64,000 nt of DNA. It comes from Pseudactinotalea suaedae. Its GTDB lineage: Bacteria; Actinomycetota; Actinomycetes; Actinomycetales; Beutenbergiaceae. The notes beneath the pieces are model-generated. The model worked only from the letters and a program-made list of their open reading frames with translations, was not told the DNA's origin and did not search any database. Made by a program: the position numbers and the translations under genes. Positions 1-9,129 of this stretch are shown here, one piece after another. Position 1 is the stretch's first letter. Each line of letters opens with the position of its first letter. The DNA lies in assembly GCF_009733815.1 (NCBI RefSeq), contig NZ_WNXY01000011.1:1-64000 (forward strand), in the 5' to 3' direction.

Positions 1-122
1 GCCCGCCGGCCCGGCCCGCCGGCCCGGCCCGCCGGCCCGGCCCGCTGGCCGCCATCGCTGCCCGCTGCCCGCCGTCCGGTCCACTGCCCGCCGTCCCCTG
101 CCCGCCGTCACTGCCCGCCGTT
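1..122. repeat. GC-rich short tandem repeat at window edge
   Basis: The window opens with about three and a half copies of the 13-base unit GCCCGCCGGCCCG. A looser series follows in which CTGCCCGCCGTC-like motifs recur at irregular spacing up to about position 122. The array may extend beyond the left edge. The next bases to 346 show no convincing gene: the open frames there lack a ribosome-binding site and look like high-GC shadows. Confidence 0.7.
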
Positions 123-346
123 CAGCCTGCGCTGCACCAAGCCGTCGACTCAGCCCACGGCACCGTGCTCACCGCTGCGGCGGCCACCCGCGGGCAGAAC
201 TCGTCGCTCATCAGGCGCCTGCTGGCCAAGCAACCGGTTGCCATCGCGACCAGCGACGACTTCTGCCCGCCGGCCCGCCTCGGGGCCGCACAGCTCGTGC
301 GCTGCGCAGCAGGTTCCCCCCGCAGCTGTCCCGCCACGCAGCCGAT

Positions 347-1009
347 TCACCCCCGCATCGCGATCGGCACCCGGGCGCCCTCCGTCGGCGCGGCATCTCC
401 GGACCGGACGACCGCGACGGCGAAGACCGCCGCGGCGACCGCGTAGACGACCCCGAATCCGATCCGGCCGGCGGGTGCGACGAAGTACTGCGCCGGGAAC
501 AGCGCGATCGCGATCGCGAGCGGCCAGGCCGACCAGGCGGGGCGCAGCGGCAGCGCCCGCGAGGCGGCGATCCCGATGGCGACGCCCGCCGCCGAGATCA
601 GCACCAGCCCGATGCCGAACATCGTCATCGCGACGGGGTGGTTGCGCATCTCGTCGGCCAGCGCGAGCAGACCCGGCTCGGTCAGCGCTCGCCGCCCGAT
701 GACGTGCAGCGCGAATGTCTCGACGCCGTAGTACGGCAGCACCAGCACGGTGCCGACGAGGCCGGACAGGCGGGCGACCCGCGCCGAGACCGAGTCACTG
801 CGGTCCGCCAGTCGCAACCCGAGCCGCCCGACCGACGCCAGGGCCAGGGCGCCGGCCACGTGGGCGATCACCCAGGCCGTCGAGGCGAAGGCCAGCGCCA
901 CCTCGAAATCGGACCCGGCGTCACCGTAGGGGCGGGCCAGCAGGTAGACGGCCATCAGCACGCCCGTGCCGACGGTCGGGGCGAGCAGCCGGTGGGATGT
1001 GGCGCGCAT
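347..1009 (-). CDS. Integral membrane protein, function unknown
   Basis: A hydrophobic protein of 220 residues with about six predicted membrane helices (for example LLAPTVGTGVLMAVYLLA near the N-terminus and a run around IGFGVVYAVAAAVFAVAVV near the C-terminus). I chose ATG at 1009 because GGAGG lies five bases upstream; the frame also opens from TTG at 1021. It is divergent from a TetR-family regulator, and the 104 bases between them hold two operator-like palindromes, so it is probably the regulator's target. I do not recognise the family; a transport or stress role is possible but unsupported. Confidence 0.8.
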   Translation of the reverse strand: MRATSHRLLAPTVGTGVLMAVYLLARPYGDAGSDFEVALAFASTAWVIAHVAGALALASVGRLGLRLADRSDSVSARVARLSGLVGTVLVLPYYGVETFALHVIGRRALTEPGLLALADEMRNHPVAMTMFGIGLVLISAAGVAIGIAASRALPLRPAWSAWPLAIAIALFPAQYFVAPAGRIGFGVVYAVAAAVFAVAVVRSGDAAPTEGARVPIAMRG

Positions 1010-1026
1010 CGTGACCTCCAATAAGT

Positions 1027-1092
1027 GAGAGCGGTGCTCTCGGATACGAGCACCGTACGGCCCCGCCGTCGGGAAAGCAAGAGCAGTGCTCT
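1027..1092. promoter_or_regulatory. Pair of TetR-type operator palindromes
   Basis: Two related palindromes lie between the divergent membrane-protein and TetR genes. The first, 1027-1041, is GAGAGC-GGT-GCTCTC with perfect 6-base arms. The second, 1080-1092, is AGAGCA-G-TGCTCT, also perfect. Their shared core AGAGC-N3-GCTCT is typical of TetR-family sites, so the regulator at 1114 probably represses both itself and the membrane gene. The sites are seen directly; binding is inferred. Confidence 0.75.
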
Positions 1093-1113
1093 CGGACGTG
1101 CGAGACTTCCGCA

Positions 1114-1764
1114 GTGACAGGAGTGCGCGAGACGAACCGGACCAGGACCACGGCGACGATTCTCAGCGCCGCCCGCCGCGAGATCGCCGAGCACGGCGGC
1201 AGCGGCCTGTCGATGCGGGCGGTCGCACGCCAGGTCGGGATGGTGTCCTCGGCGGTCTACCGCTACTTCCCCACCCGGGAGGCGCTGGTGAGCACGATGA
1301 TCATCGAGAGCTACGGCAACCTGGCCGCGGCGCTCGCGGAGGTCACCGCCACCGATCCAGCCGCGCGCTGGCGCGAGCTCGCTCGGGCGATGCGCGCCTG
1401 GACGCTCGCGAACCCGCACGAGTTCCAGCTGATCTACGGCACCCCGATCCCCGGATACGTCGCACCGCCGGAGACCATCCCGGCGGCGGCGTCGGCGGCG
1501 CGGCCGTTCCTCGAGGTCGGCTCCCGCCATGCCGTCGGGGCCTTCGACGAGCTCCGGCTGACCGCCCAGATGGGGGAGATGACGGCGTTGGTCGCCGGCG
1601 CTCAGCCGTCAGGAGCCGCAGCCGTGCTCGCCGAGCTAGCGGCGTTGGTCGGCATGCTGACGCTCGAGCTCGCCGGTCACTTCGTGGGCTCCGCGGACCC
1701 CGCCGACCACCTCGTCGAGGCGCTGCTCGACCGCCAGGTCGCGACTCTCGGGCTCACCTCCTGA
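1114..1764 (+). CDS. TetR/AcrR family transcriptional regulator
   Basis: A 216-residue one-component repressor. The N-terminal helix-turn-helix runs from about residue 10 to 55: TATILSAARREIAEHG, then LSMRAVARQVGMVSSAVYRYFPTR, the classic TetR recognition-helix pattern ending in YRYF. The C-terminal part is helical and resembles the TetR ligand-binding domain with WHG-like features seen in many actinobacteria (WRELARAMRAW). The start is GTG at 1114; GTG at 1123 is a possible alternative. It is divergent from a membrane protein with two matching palindromes between them, implying local autoregulation. The ligand is unknown. Confidence 0.9.
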   Translation: MTGVRETNRTRTTATILSAARREIAEHGGSGLSMRAVARQVGMVSSAVYRYFPTREALVSTMIIESYGNLAAALAEVTATDPAARWRELARAMRAWTLANPHEFQLIYGTPIPGYVAPPETIPAAASAARPFLEVGSRHAVGAFDELRLTAQMGEMTALVAGAQPSGAAAVLAELAALVGMLTLELAGHFVGSADPADHLVEALLDRQVATLGLTS

Positions 1765-1782
1765 CGCCGCACGAGCACGCAG

Positions 1783-1837
1783 ACCGGGGTCGTCTCGGTC
1801 CAGCAGGCGGACCGATCGCACCCCAGAGCGCTTTCCG
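1783..1837 (+). repeat. Copy 1 of a 55-bp dispersed repeat
   Basis: This copy runs from ACCGGGGTC to GCGCTTTCCG and lies between the convergent ends of the TetR gene and murJ. It matches three copies at 14054-14389 at both ends, with a more divergent middle. Here the terminal palindrome reads AGAGCGCTTT instead of the perfect AAAGCGCTTT of the other copies. Confidence 0.6.
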
Positions 1838-1842
1838 CGGCG

Positions 1843-4800
1843 TCAGCCCAGGGAGATCTCGGCGAGCTCGATCCGGTTGCGGCCATCGCTCTCGGCGACG
1901 GGGAGCTCGACGAACCAGAGCGAGATCGCCTGTGCCTCCACCGGCTCGGCGAGCGTGAAGGTGACGTTCTCACCCATCGACCCGGAGGCGAGCACGGCGC
2001 CCTGGTTCGGGTTCGCGGGGTCGCCCAGGCGGATCTCGACGAGCCCGCCCTCACCGTTGACGTCGAGCGTCACGGTCGAGACGAGCGCGGCCTCGGCGAG
2101 CACCACCGTGTAGCCGAGACCGGCCTTCATGCCGTAGGTGGGGCTGTTGTAGCGCAGCGAGTTCCACGTGGTGTCGGGGTTGCCGTCGAAGGCCAGGTAC
2201 GCGGTGTCCTGGTTCTCGCCGCCGCTCGCGGTCGGGTCGAAGGTCACCCCCTCGGTGATCGCCACCGCACCCGCCGACGGCGGACCGTCGGGGTTCTCCT
2301 CGACGGGTGCCTCCTCCGTCGGGGTCACCTCGGGCGGCGGCTCGGTCGCCTCCGCCGAGGGCGGCACCTCCCCGGGGTTCGGGCCGGGCGTGAAGGCGCT
2401 CGACGCGTCCTTGAGCGTCAGCACAGCCATCACGAGCCCGAAGATCACCAGCGCGACCATCACGCACAGCGCGATGGGAGCCGGGTTGAATCGGGCACGG
2501 CCATCGTTCGAGGGCTCCTCGTCGACGACGGGGCGGAACTCGTCCCGGACGTCGTCCACGAACGCCCCGGCCCGCTGCGTAAGCGAACCGATCCGCTCAC
2601 CGGCGCCGCCGATCAGGCCACGTGCACCCTCGCCGACCCTGATCGAGACCTCGTTGATCCTCCTGTTCGTGCCGCGGATCGGAGCCACCGCGGTGCGGGC
2701 GACAGCACCCAGCCCGACCACGGTCCCGAGGCCAGCCGTCTCGTCCGGCTCGGCCGGCTCCACCGGGCGCTCCTCGGGCGCGGCGTCGGAGCCGAGCGGC
2801 TCGTGGTCCGAGCCGGCTCGCATGGGCTCGTCGGGAAGCCGCTCGGGCGCCTCGCCGCCCGGCGCGTCCCAGCCCCGCGCCTGGCGGGTCAGCGTGGGCA
2901 GCCCGGCGATCGACACGATCGCCGCGCTCGGCGGCTGCGCAGAAAGCTCAGACCGAGCGGACTCGGTCAGCTCCGGCTCAGCGAGTTCCCGACCCGGCTC
3001 GACGGCGGCGGGCAGGCCCGCCACGGACGTCGCCTCGGGGCCTCCCTCGGCTGTGGCCGTCTCCTCAGCTGCGGCCGACATCTCGGTCGCGGCCGGATCG
3101 TCGGGTGCGCCGGACTCCTCGGGTGCTTCCGGTCCCTCCAGTGCCTCGGGCTCCTCGGCGGTGGCCAGCTCCTCAGCTGTCGCAGGCTCCTCGGTGACGG
3201 AGGGATCCGCGGTCGCGTCGGGCTCCTCGGCCCCGGCCGACTCCGACTCGATGGCCGGCTCCTCGCCCGCACTGTGCTCCTCGCCCGCGTCCGCTTCCTC
3301 GGCGGCCGGAGCCGCGATCGGCGCCCCGCGGACCAGGGTGGCCTCGGGGTCCGAGAAGGTCGCGGCCGGCGAACCTGGCAGGGGAGCAGCCAGCGGCGGG
3401 AGCGCGCCCGCGGCTCCGGCCGCGGGCAACGCCACGCGGGTCTCGGCACGAGGGGCGTGGGCCGGCTGGGCGTGCAGCGGACGCTGATAGGCGGGGATCG
3501 AGCCGGTGTCCGTCACGAGGTCGGCGAACGGGGTGGGCTCGGAAATGGTGGGCAGCGGGTGCGGCGCCCAGGTGGAGGTGTCGATCACGGACACCCGGGT
3601 CGGGCCCGCGGGCGATCCGGCGGCCTCGTCGGCTTTGTCGGCGCCGGCGTCGGCCGGCACCGCGTGGTGCACGGCGGTCTCCTCGCCGGGCTCAGCGGGA
3701 CCGGAGCCCTGCCCAGCGGCAGGCGCGGCCACGGCGCCACCCTCATCGGGTCGGCCACCCTCGCCGGGCCGCACGACGGGCGGCAGCACCGCGAGCGCGG
3801 TCACGTCGATCTCGCCCCACGGCGCGAGGTCGGCCACCAGCTCACCGGGGGTGAACGGGCCGTCGTCGTGCTCACCCATGGTCACGGCGCAGAGCGTGTC
3901 GAGGTCGTTGGGCACGTTCGGGACGACGTCGCCCGCCGGCACGATCCCGTCGTCGTGCTCGGGAGCGGCGGGGAGCCCGTCAGCCGCACCGGGCCCGCCC
4001 GGCCAGGTCCCGGTCAGCGCGGCGTAGAGCAAATGGACCAGACCGAGAGCGTCGCGGCGGGCCGCGGCCTGCGCGTCGCCGAGGTCGATGCCGTGCCACG
4101 CGGCGTCGGTACCCAGCCCGAGCACGCGGACCTGGCCCTCGGGCGTCAGCAAGATCGAGGAGGGACGCAGCGCGAGGTGGTGCACCCCGCGGCGGCGCGC
4201 GGTCTCCAGCGCTGCGGCGGCCTCTCCCACGATGGCGCGCGCCTGCGACGGCGCCAGCGGCCCGGCGCGCAACAGGTCCGCCAGGGTGGCACCGGCCACC
4301 GGGTCGGTGACGACGAAGCCCTGGCCGCCCTCGATGCCGGCACGCATGATGCGCAGCAGCCGGGGGTCGTCGACCAGGGCGGCGCGGCGGGCCGCGTCGA
4401 CCGTGTGGTCGCGGTTCGGGCCCTCGACCATGAGTAGCCGCACCGGTGCGTCGAGCGCGAGGTCGGTGCCGGACCAGATCGCACCCACGCCCGTGCCGTC
4501 AGAGACCGGGTGGTCGAGCTGGAACCGCTCCGCGAGCAGCTCGCCGGTCCTGGGGGTCACCGAAGCGCCTGTCGTCACGTCCTGCTCACCCCTCCCCGGC
4601 AACCCCCTGCTACCTGCCATGGTAGACGGCGCGCCCCCGCGTCCCCCGCGTCCGGGGAGGCGGGACAGCACGCGGTCCAACGGGCCGCGCACGCGCGCGG
4701 CCAGCACAGCGAGCTCGGTGACACCCATGGCGCGGACCAGGAACAAGAAGCCGCCGACGAGCAACCCACCCAGCACCACGATCCGCAGCAGGGCACCCCA

Positions 4801-6375
4801 GCCGTTGGTCTCCACACCCCACAGGTGCAGCAGGCCCCAGGCGGCGAGCGCCGGCGGGATCACGGCGAGCGTGACCCGCAGGTGCGTGCGCATCACCCGG
4901 CCGCCGTCGAGGCTCGGCAGGTACTTCCGGGTCGCGAGATAGCCGACCAGCGCGCCGATCGTGTTGGAGAGCGTCGTCGCCACACCGGTGCCGACCACCC
5001 ACCACCGGGGATCGAGCAGCCACCAGCCGAGCACGGCCACGACCGCGAGGACGACCGCCATCGGGAGCTGGATCTTGAACAGCGTGCGGGTGTCCTCGTA
5101 GGCGTAGAAGACGCGCTGGACCATCGTCCAGATGCCCATCGCGGGCAGGCCGAACGCCATGGCGACCAGCACCGCGCCCACGGCCCGGTAGGAGGCGAAG
5201 TCCGCGCGGTCCAGTAGCACCACCTGCACGAGAGGCACCGCGAGCACCGCGAACGCTGCCGTGGCCAGCACGGTGAACACGCTCAGGGTGCGCAGCCCGA
5301 AGGAGAGGTCCTCGCGGACCTTGGCGCCGTCTCGCGCCGCGGCGTTGTGGGACACCCGGGTGAACAGCGCGGTGACCAGCGAGACCGTCACCAGCGACTG
5401 CGGCAGCATGAAGATCAGGAACGCGTTGTCGTAGGCGAAGTTGCCGGCGTAGTCCTGGGCGCTCGCGGCGGCGGCCACGTTCGAGATCGCGAGGTACCCG
5501 ACCTGACCCACGGCGAGCGCGGCGAACGCCCAGGTCGCGACAGTGCTGGCCTTGCCCAGCCCGTGCCCGCGCAGCCCCCAGACCGGCTTGAACCGGAACC
5601 CGCTGCGGTGCAGCGGGATGATCAGCAGGAGCGCCTGGGCGATCACGCCCAGCGTGGCTGTCCCGGCCAGCAGAGTGATCCGGTCGGCCGTCCACCCCGA
5701 GGGCGCGATCCCGCCGTCGGGCAGGGATCCGAACATCACCAGGAACGCGACCAGACCCGCGATGGCGACCACGTTGTTGACCGCCGGGGCCCACATGTAC
5801 GGGCCGAAGATGCTGCGCGCGTTGAGGACCTGACCGAGCAGGGTGTACAGGCCGTAGAAGAACAGCTGCGGTATGCACCAGTACGCGAGCGCGACCGCGA
5901 CCGCCTTCCACTCCGGCGGGAACGCGCCCGCGTAGAGCGTGATCAGCAGCGTCGAGGCGGCCGTGAGCAGCAGCGTGATCCCGAGCAGGATCGCGATCGC
6001 GAAGGTCAGCAGGCGGTTGACGTGCTCCTGGCCGCCGTCCTTGCGGCGCATCGCCCGCACCACCTGGGGGACGAGCACCGCGTTGAGGATGCCGCCCGCG
6101 AGCAGCATCGAGATGATGTTCGGGAGCTTGTTGGCGACCGACCACGCATCGGCCATGCTGCCGCCCTGCCCGCCGGTCACCACCACGCCGACGACCGCCA
6201 CGAGCAGCGCGTTGCGCAGCAGCCCGAGGATGCGTGAGACAAGGGTGCCGCTGGCCATCACCGCGGCGGAGGTCGCCAACGCCCGCGGTCCGCGCGGTGG
6301 CGTCGGATCCGCGGTGCTCTGCTGCGCCCGGGCGCTCCCCGGTCGCGTCTCATCACCTCTCATGACCGACCTCAT
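1843..6375 (-). CDS. murJ: Lipid II flippase MurJ fused to pseudokinase and extracellular domain
   Basis: A 1510-residue protein. Residues about 35-565 are the MurJ/MviN flippase (multiple membrane helices, start motif VSRILGLLRN), which moves the peptidoglycan precursor lipid II across the membrane. About 608-865 is a kinase-like domain whose catalytic loop reads HLALRPSS instead of HRDLKPxN and whose DFG is replaced by LGL, so it should be catalytically dead, as in mycobacterial MviN (Rv3910), where it recruits an FHA protein. A long acidic and proline-rich linker follows, then one membrane helix near 1300-1320 and an extracellular discoidin-like beta domain to the end. ATG at 6375 overlaps the upstream stop (ATGA); ATG at 6363 is an alternative start. 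Confidence 0.92.
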   Translation of the reverse strand: MRSVMRGDETRPGSARAQQSTADPTPPRGPRALATSAAVMASGTLVSRILGLLRNALLVAVVGVVVTGGQGGSMADAWSVANKLPNIISMLLAGGILNAVLVPQVVRAMRRKDGGQEHVNRLLTFAIAILLGITLLLTAASTLLITLYAGAFPPEWKAVAVALAYWCIPQLFFYGLYTLLGQVLNARSIFGPYMWAPAVNNVVAIAGLVAFLVMFGSLPDGGIAPSGWTADRITLLAGTATLGVIAQALLLIIPLHRSGFRFKPVWGLRGHGLGKASTVATWAFAALAVGQVGYLAISNVAAAASAQDYAGNFAYDNAFLIFMLPQSLVTVSLVTALFTRVSHNAAARDGAKVREDLSFGLRTLSVFTVLATAAFAVLAVPLVQVVLLDRADFASYRAVGAVLVAMAFGLPAMGIWTMVQRVFYAYEDTRTLFKIQLPMAVVLAVVAVLGWWLLDPRWWVVGTGVATTLSNTIGALVGYLATRKYLPSLDGGRVMRTHLRVTLAVIPPALAAWGLLHLWGVETNGWGALLRIVVLGGLLVGGFLFLVRAMGVTELAVLAARVRGPLDRVLSRLPGRGGRGGAPSTMAGSRGLPGRGEQDVTTGASVTPRTGELLAERFQLDHPVSDGTGVGAIWSGTDLALDAPVRLLMVEGPNRDHTVDAARRAALVDDPRLLRIMRAGIEGGQGFVVTDPVAGATLADLLRAGPLAPSQARAIVGEAAAALETARRRGVHHLALRPSSILLTPEGQVRVLGLGTDAAWHGIDLGDAQAAARRDALGLVHLLYAALTGTWPGGPGAADGLPAAPEHDDGIVPAGDVVPNVPNDLDTLCAVTMGEHDDGPFTPGELVADLAPWGEIDVTALAVLPPVVRPGEGGRPDEGGAVAAPAAGQGSGPAEPGEETAVHHAVPADAGADKADEAAGSPAGPTRVSVIDTSTWAPHPLPTISEPTPFADLVTDTGSIPAYQRPLHAQPAHAPRAETRVALPAAGAAGALPPLAAPLPGSPAATFSDPEATLVRGAPIAAPAAEEADAGEEHSAGEEPAIESESAGAEEPDATADPSVTEEPATAEELATAEEPEALEGPEAPEESGAPDDPAATEMSAAAEETATAEGGPEATSVAGLPAAVEPGRELAEPELTESARSELSAQPPSAAIVSIAGLPTLTRQARGWDAPGGEAPERLPDEPMRAGSDHEPLGSDAAPEERPVEPAEPDETAGLGTVVGLGAVARTAVAPIRGTNRRINEVSIRVGEGARGLIGGAGERIGSLTQRAGAFVDDVRDEFRPVVDEEPSNDGRARFNPAPIALCVMVALVIFGLVMAVLTLKDASSAFTPGPNPGEVPPSAEATEPPPEVTPTEEAPVEENPDGPPSAGAVAITEGVTFDPTASGGENQDTAYLAFDGNPDTTWNSLRYNSPTYGMKAGLGYTVVLAEAALVSTVTLDVNGEGGLVEIRLGDPANPNQGAVLASGSMGENVTFTLAEPVEAQAISLWFVELPVAESDGRNRIELAEISLG

Positions 6376-8471
6376 TGTGCGCGAGCCCGGCGCCCCCCGC
6401 GCCGGATCGTGCGGATCAGACCGATGACGAACGCCACAGCCAGCAGCCCCGCCACCACCCCGGTGCCGATGTTCTCCCACTCGGCGCGCACCCGAACGGC
6501 GAAGGAGGCGGGCTCGGCGAGGTCGCGCTCGCCGGCCGCCGGGCGCACGTGCACGTCCACCATCACGTTGCCGTTGGCGACCGCGGTGATCGGGATCCGC
6601 GCGGTGGTGCTCTGCTGAGGCGGCAGCACCACGACCTCGGGCTGCCGCACCTGCAGCCGGCTCCCCTCGGGCACCAGCTCGACGACCACCTGGGCCTCGA
6701 CCGGCAGCTGGTTGGACAGCGTCACCGGGAGGCTGGCGTCCCCCGAGATCAGCAGCACGTCGCTGCCGGTCTCCACGCTGATCATCGAGCCGAGCTCGTC
6801 GGTCGCGGTGACAGCGGCGTCGAGCAGCTGCTCGCGCAGCGGCGCGTCACCGTCGAGCGTCGCCGACAGCGGGGTCAGCAGCGCCGGCAGGTACGCCTCG
6901 TGGATCGTCGGGCCCGCCACCTCGGTGTAGGCCTCGACGACGGCGCGCCCCTCGAGCAGGCGGTCGACGGCGGAGGGCTCGATCGCGTCGAGGGCCGGGA
7001 CCTCCGTGGGCAGGTCCAGGGTCACGCCGGTGCCCGTGCGGCCGAGCAGGCTGCGCAGCGTCGCGGTCTCGAACCACGGGGCGTCGTCCAGCGCCTGCAC
7101 CTGGTCGGACACGTGGCCGAGGTCGCGCTCGCCCAGGTCCCGCGGCATCACCACGAGGAGCCCGGCAGGCTCCTGCGACAGGGCGCGGGTGAGCACCGCG
7201 GACAACGCGAGCGTCGCCTGCCGCGCCGCCACGCCGTCGAGCTCGGTCGAGGCGAGCGCGTCGCCGAGCTCGTCGTCGGCGAGGAGGGCGTCGAGCTGCC
7301 GGCTCCCCGAGGTGGCCGTCGCGTGCGTGCTGGTCCCGACCGCGAAGTCCGCGGCGTCGAGCACGACCGCCTCGGAGCCGCTGCCCATCAGCACCGAGAG
7401 CGTGTCCTGCGACAGCGGCCCCGGCGGCCACGCGACGTTCTCCACGGTCAGGCCCGCCTCGGCGAGCAGCGCCTCGGAGCGCGCCACGCCGTCCTCCCAC
7501 AGCTCGGCACCGCCCGCGCCGACGAGCGTGGTGACGTCGGCATCGGCGTAGCCGAGCGCGATCAGGTCCCCGCGGCGCTCGGCCGCGGTCAGCGCCTCGA
7601 GCAGCGCCTCGAGCGCGGAGCCCTCGACCTCGGTGTCCGGCGGCGTGCCGTCCTCGGTGCCGGAGGTCTCGTCCGGGGACTCGTCCGCGGTCTCGTCCTC
7701 ACCTGCGCTCGCGGGCACGGCGGCGGGGGGTTCGCTCTCCAGGAGCGCCGGGTCGATCGCGAGCGAGGCGTCGGTTCCGACGGCCTCGAGCACCGTGAGC
7801 AGGCGCGGCGCTGCGACCTCACCCACGGGAAGGCGCTGCGCGACGGCCTCCTGCCACTCCCGCGCGGTCGGCGTCAGCGGAACCAGGAGCGTGAGCTCGG
7901 AGGGGGTCCGGACCGGCGGGTCGTCCGGGTACCAGAGCATCGTGGTGCGGGTCGAGCCGGTGGCCTCGTCGGCGCGTGCCTCGATCTGGATGCCGCGCGG
8001 GCCCCACGCCGACAGCTCCGAGAACGTGCCGTCGGTGGCGATCTCGATCGTGAAGGGTGCCACCCCGTTCGGGGGCAGGGGCGGCGCATCCTCGGCGGCG
8101 TTCCAGCCGGTCAGGGCGCTGACGTTGAGGTTGTTGGTGCCGTCGAGCCAGGACGCGAGCGCCTGGGTCGAGCTCGGCACGTGCTTCTGCAGCAGCAGCC
8201 GGACCGCGGGCGGCGCCAGCTCCTCATCGGTGGTGTTCCGGATCCTGCCCGAGATCACGAGGGTGTCGCCCGTGGTGACCACAGCGGGTGTCAGGGAGAT
8301 GAGCTCGACGACGAGATCGCCGTCGTCGGCCCGCGCCGGCGCGAGGGGCCACAGCGCGATGCCGATCCCGAGCACCGCCGCGAGCATCGCGAGCAGGGCG
8401 CGCGGCGCGCGGCGACGGCTGGGCGCCCACGGGCCCAGGGGCCCGGGGTGGGCCCCCGTACTCAGGGTCAC
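6372..8471 (-). CDS. DUF6049 family membrane-anchored secreted protein
   Basis: 699 residues with an N-terminal signal or anchor segment (about 27-48), a large extracytoplasmic region, and a C-terminal membrane helix (about 667-690) followed by a basic tail RRGGRRARAQ. It occupies the position of mycobacterial Rv3909 between the Nudix gene and murJ, and the family is named only DUF6049. The stop overlaps the murJ start by four bases, and its own GTG start begins two bases after the Nudix stop, so Nudix, DUF6049 and murJ are probably translated together. A cell-envelope role beside MurJ is inferred from this conserved linkage. Acidic stretches occur around residues 245-285. Confidence 0.85.
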   Translation of the reverse strand: MTLSTGAHPGPLGPWAPSRRRAPRALLAMLAAVLGIGIALWPLAPARADDGDLVVELISLTPAVVTTGDTLVISGRIRNTTDEELAPPAVRLLLQKHVPSSTQALASWLDGTNNLNVSALTGWNAAEDAPPLPPNGVAPFTIEIATDGTFSELSAWGPRGIQIEARADEATGSTRTTMLWYPDDPPVRTPSELTLLVPLTPTAREWQEAVAQRLPVGEVAAPRLLTVLEAVGTDASLAIDPALLESEPPAAVPASAGEDETADESPDETSGTEDGTPPDTEVEGSALEALLEALTAAERRGDLIALGYADADVTTLVGAGGAELWEDGVARSEALLAEAGLTVENVAWPPGPLSQDTLSVLMGSGSEAVVLDAADFAVGTSTHATATSGSRQLDALLADDELGDALASTELDGVAARQATLALSAVLTRALSQEPAGLLVVMPRDLGERDLGHVSDQVQALDDAPWFETATLRSLLGRTGTGVTLDLPTEVPALDAIEPSAVDRLLEGRAVVEAYTEVAGPTIHEAYLPALLTPLSATLDGDAPLREQLLDAAVTATDELGSMISVETGSDVLLISGDASLPVTLSNQLPVEAQVVVELVPEGSRLQVRQPEVVVLPPQQSTTARIPITAVANGNVMVDVHVRPAAGERDLAEPASFAVRVRAEWENIGTGVVAGLLAVAFVIGLIRTIRRGGRRARAQ

Positions 8472-8472
8472 G

Positions 8473-8991
8473 TCAGGCTCTCCCGATGAGGACGTCGCGC
8501 GCGGTCGCCACCACGCGCCGCTCGTTCGGGTAGGCCAGCCGGGACGCGACCTCGTCCAGCGACACCCAGGCCACGTCCTCGGCCTCGTGGTCGGGGTCGT
8601 TCTCGATGGTGAGGTCGCCGCCGGTGCGCTGCAGCAGGTAGTGGTGGACCACCTTGTGGACCCGCCGGTCGGTGCCGGCGAACCAGTAGTCGATCGTCGC
8701 GAGGTGCCGGATCACGAAGCCCTCGATGCCGGTCTCCTCCGCGATCTCGCGGACGGCGGCCTCCTCGGCGGTCTCGTCGCCCTCGAGGTGGCCCTTGGGC
8801 AGGCACCACTCGAGCCGTCCCGCCCGGTTGCGGCGCGCGATCACCGCGGTGACGGCCTGACCGTCGACGACGTCCACCACCAGCCCACCGGCCGACGTCT
8901 CGTCCACGACCGGCAGCGGGGGCGCGTAGAACCGGCGCTGCGGCGGTGTCGGGACGGGCCGCTGCGGCGGCGTCGGGACGGCGGCGGACAT
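8473..8991 (-). CDS. Nudix hydrolase (MutT4-like position)
   Basis: 172 residues from ATG at 8991. The Nudix box lies at about residues 67-89, with GHLEGDETAEEAAVREIAEE matching GX5EX7REUXEEXGU, so the magnesium-binding glutamates are present. The family hydrolyses nucleoside diphosphates linked to another moiety; the exact substrate cannot be read here. Gene order (pcnB divergent, Nudix, DUF6049, murJ) matches mycobacterial mutT4 (Rv3908). The frame remains open upstream to 9039, but the extra residues look like non-coding sequence. The N-terminus carries a short duplicated proline motif (PTPPQR twice). Confidence 0.9.
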   Translation of the reverse strand: MSAAVPTPPQRPVPTPPQRRFYAPPLPVVDETSAGGLVVDVVDGQAVTAVIARRNRAGRLEWCLPKGHLEGDETAEEAAVREIAEETGIEGFVIRHLATIDYWFAGTDRRVHKVVHHYLLQRTGGDLTIENDPDHEAEDVAWVSLDEVASRLAYPNERRVVATARDVLIGRA

Positions 8992-9044
8992 GATGACACT
9001 GTAGGAGGTTCCCTGCGGGAGGCTCCGACCGACGCTCACCCCCG

Positions 9045-9104
9045 CCCGGTTTCACCACGATTCCGTGCAGGCGCACCCGTGGCCGGGATCGCGGTGAAAC
9101 CGGG
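9045..9104. terminator. Long hairpin between VOC gene and Nudix gene
   Basis: A perfect 12-base inverted repeat (CCCGGTTTCACC at 9045-9056 and GGTGAAACCGGG at 9093-9104) encloses a 36-base loop that can pair further near its base (CGATTCC with GGGATCG). It follows the VOC stop at 9130 and precedes the Nudix start at 8991. There is no T-run, so this may be a non-canonical terminator or a regulatory stem. Confidence 0.5.
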
Positions 9105-9129
9105 GGATGGGTGACGGCGGAGCGGGAGG

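Noticed and set aside
123-346. Small open frames next to the left-edge repeat
   Set aside because: No ribosome-binding site, arginine- and proline-rich translations, and several overlapping frames on both strands; this is expected from base composition alone.
2168-4437. Long plus-strand open frames over the murJ linker and pseudokinase
   Set aside because: They are low-complexity serine, alanine, arginine and glycine shadows of the minus-strand gene, typical of very high G+C.
6372-6480. Longer murJ start at 6480
   Set aside because: It would add 35 residues overlapping the DUF6049 coding end; ATG at 6375 gives the ATGA overlap seen throughout this window.
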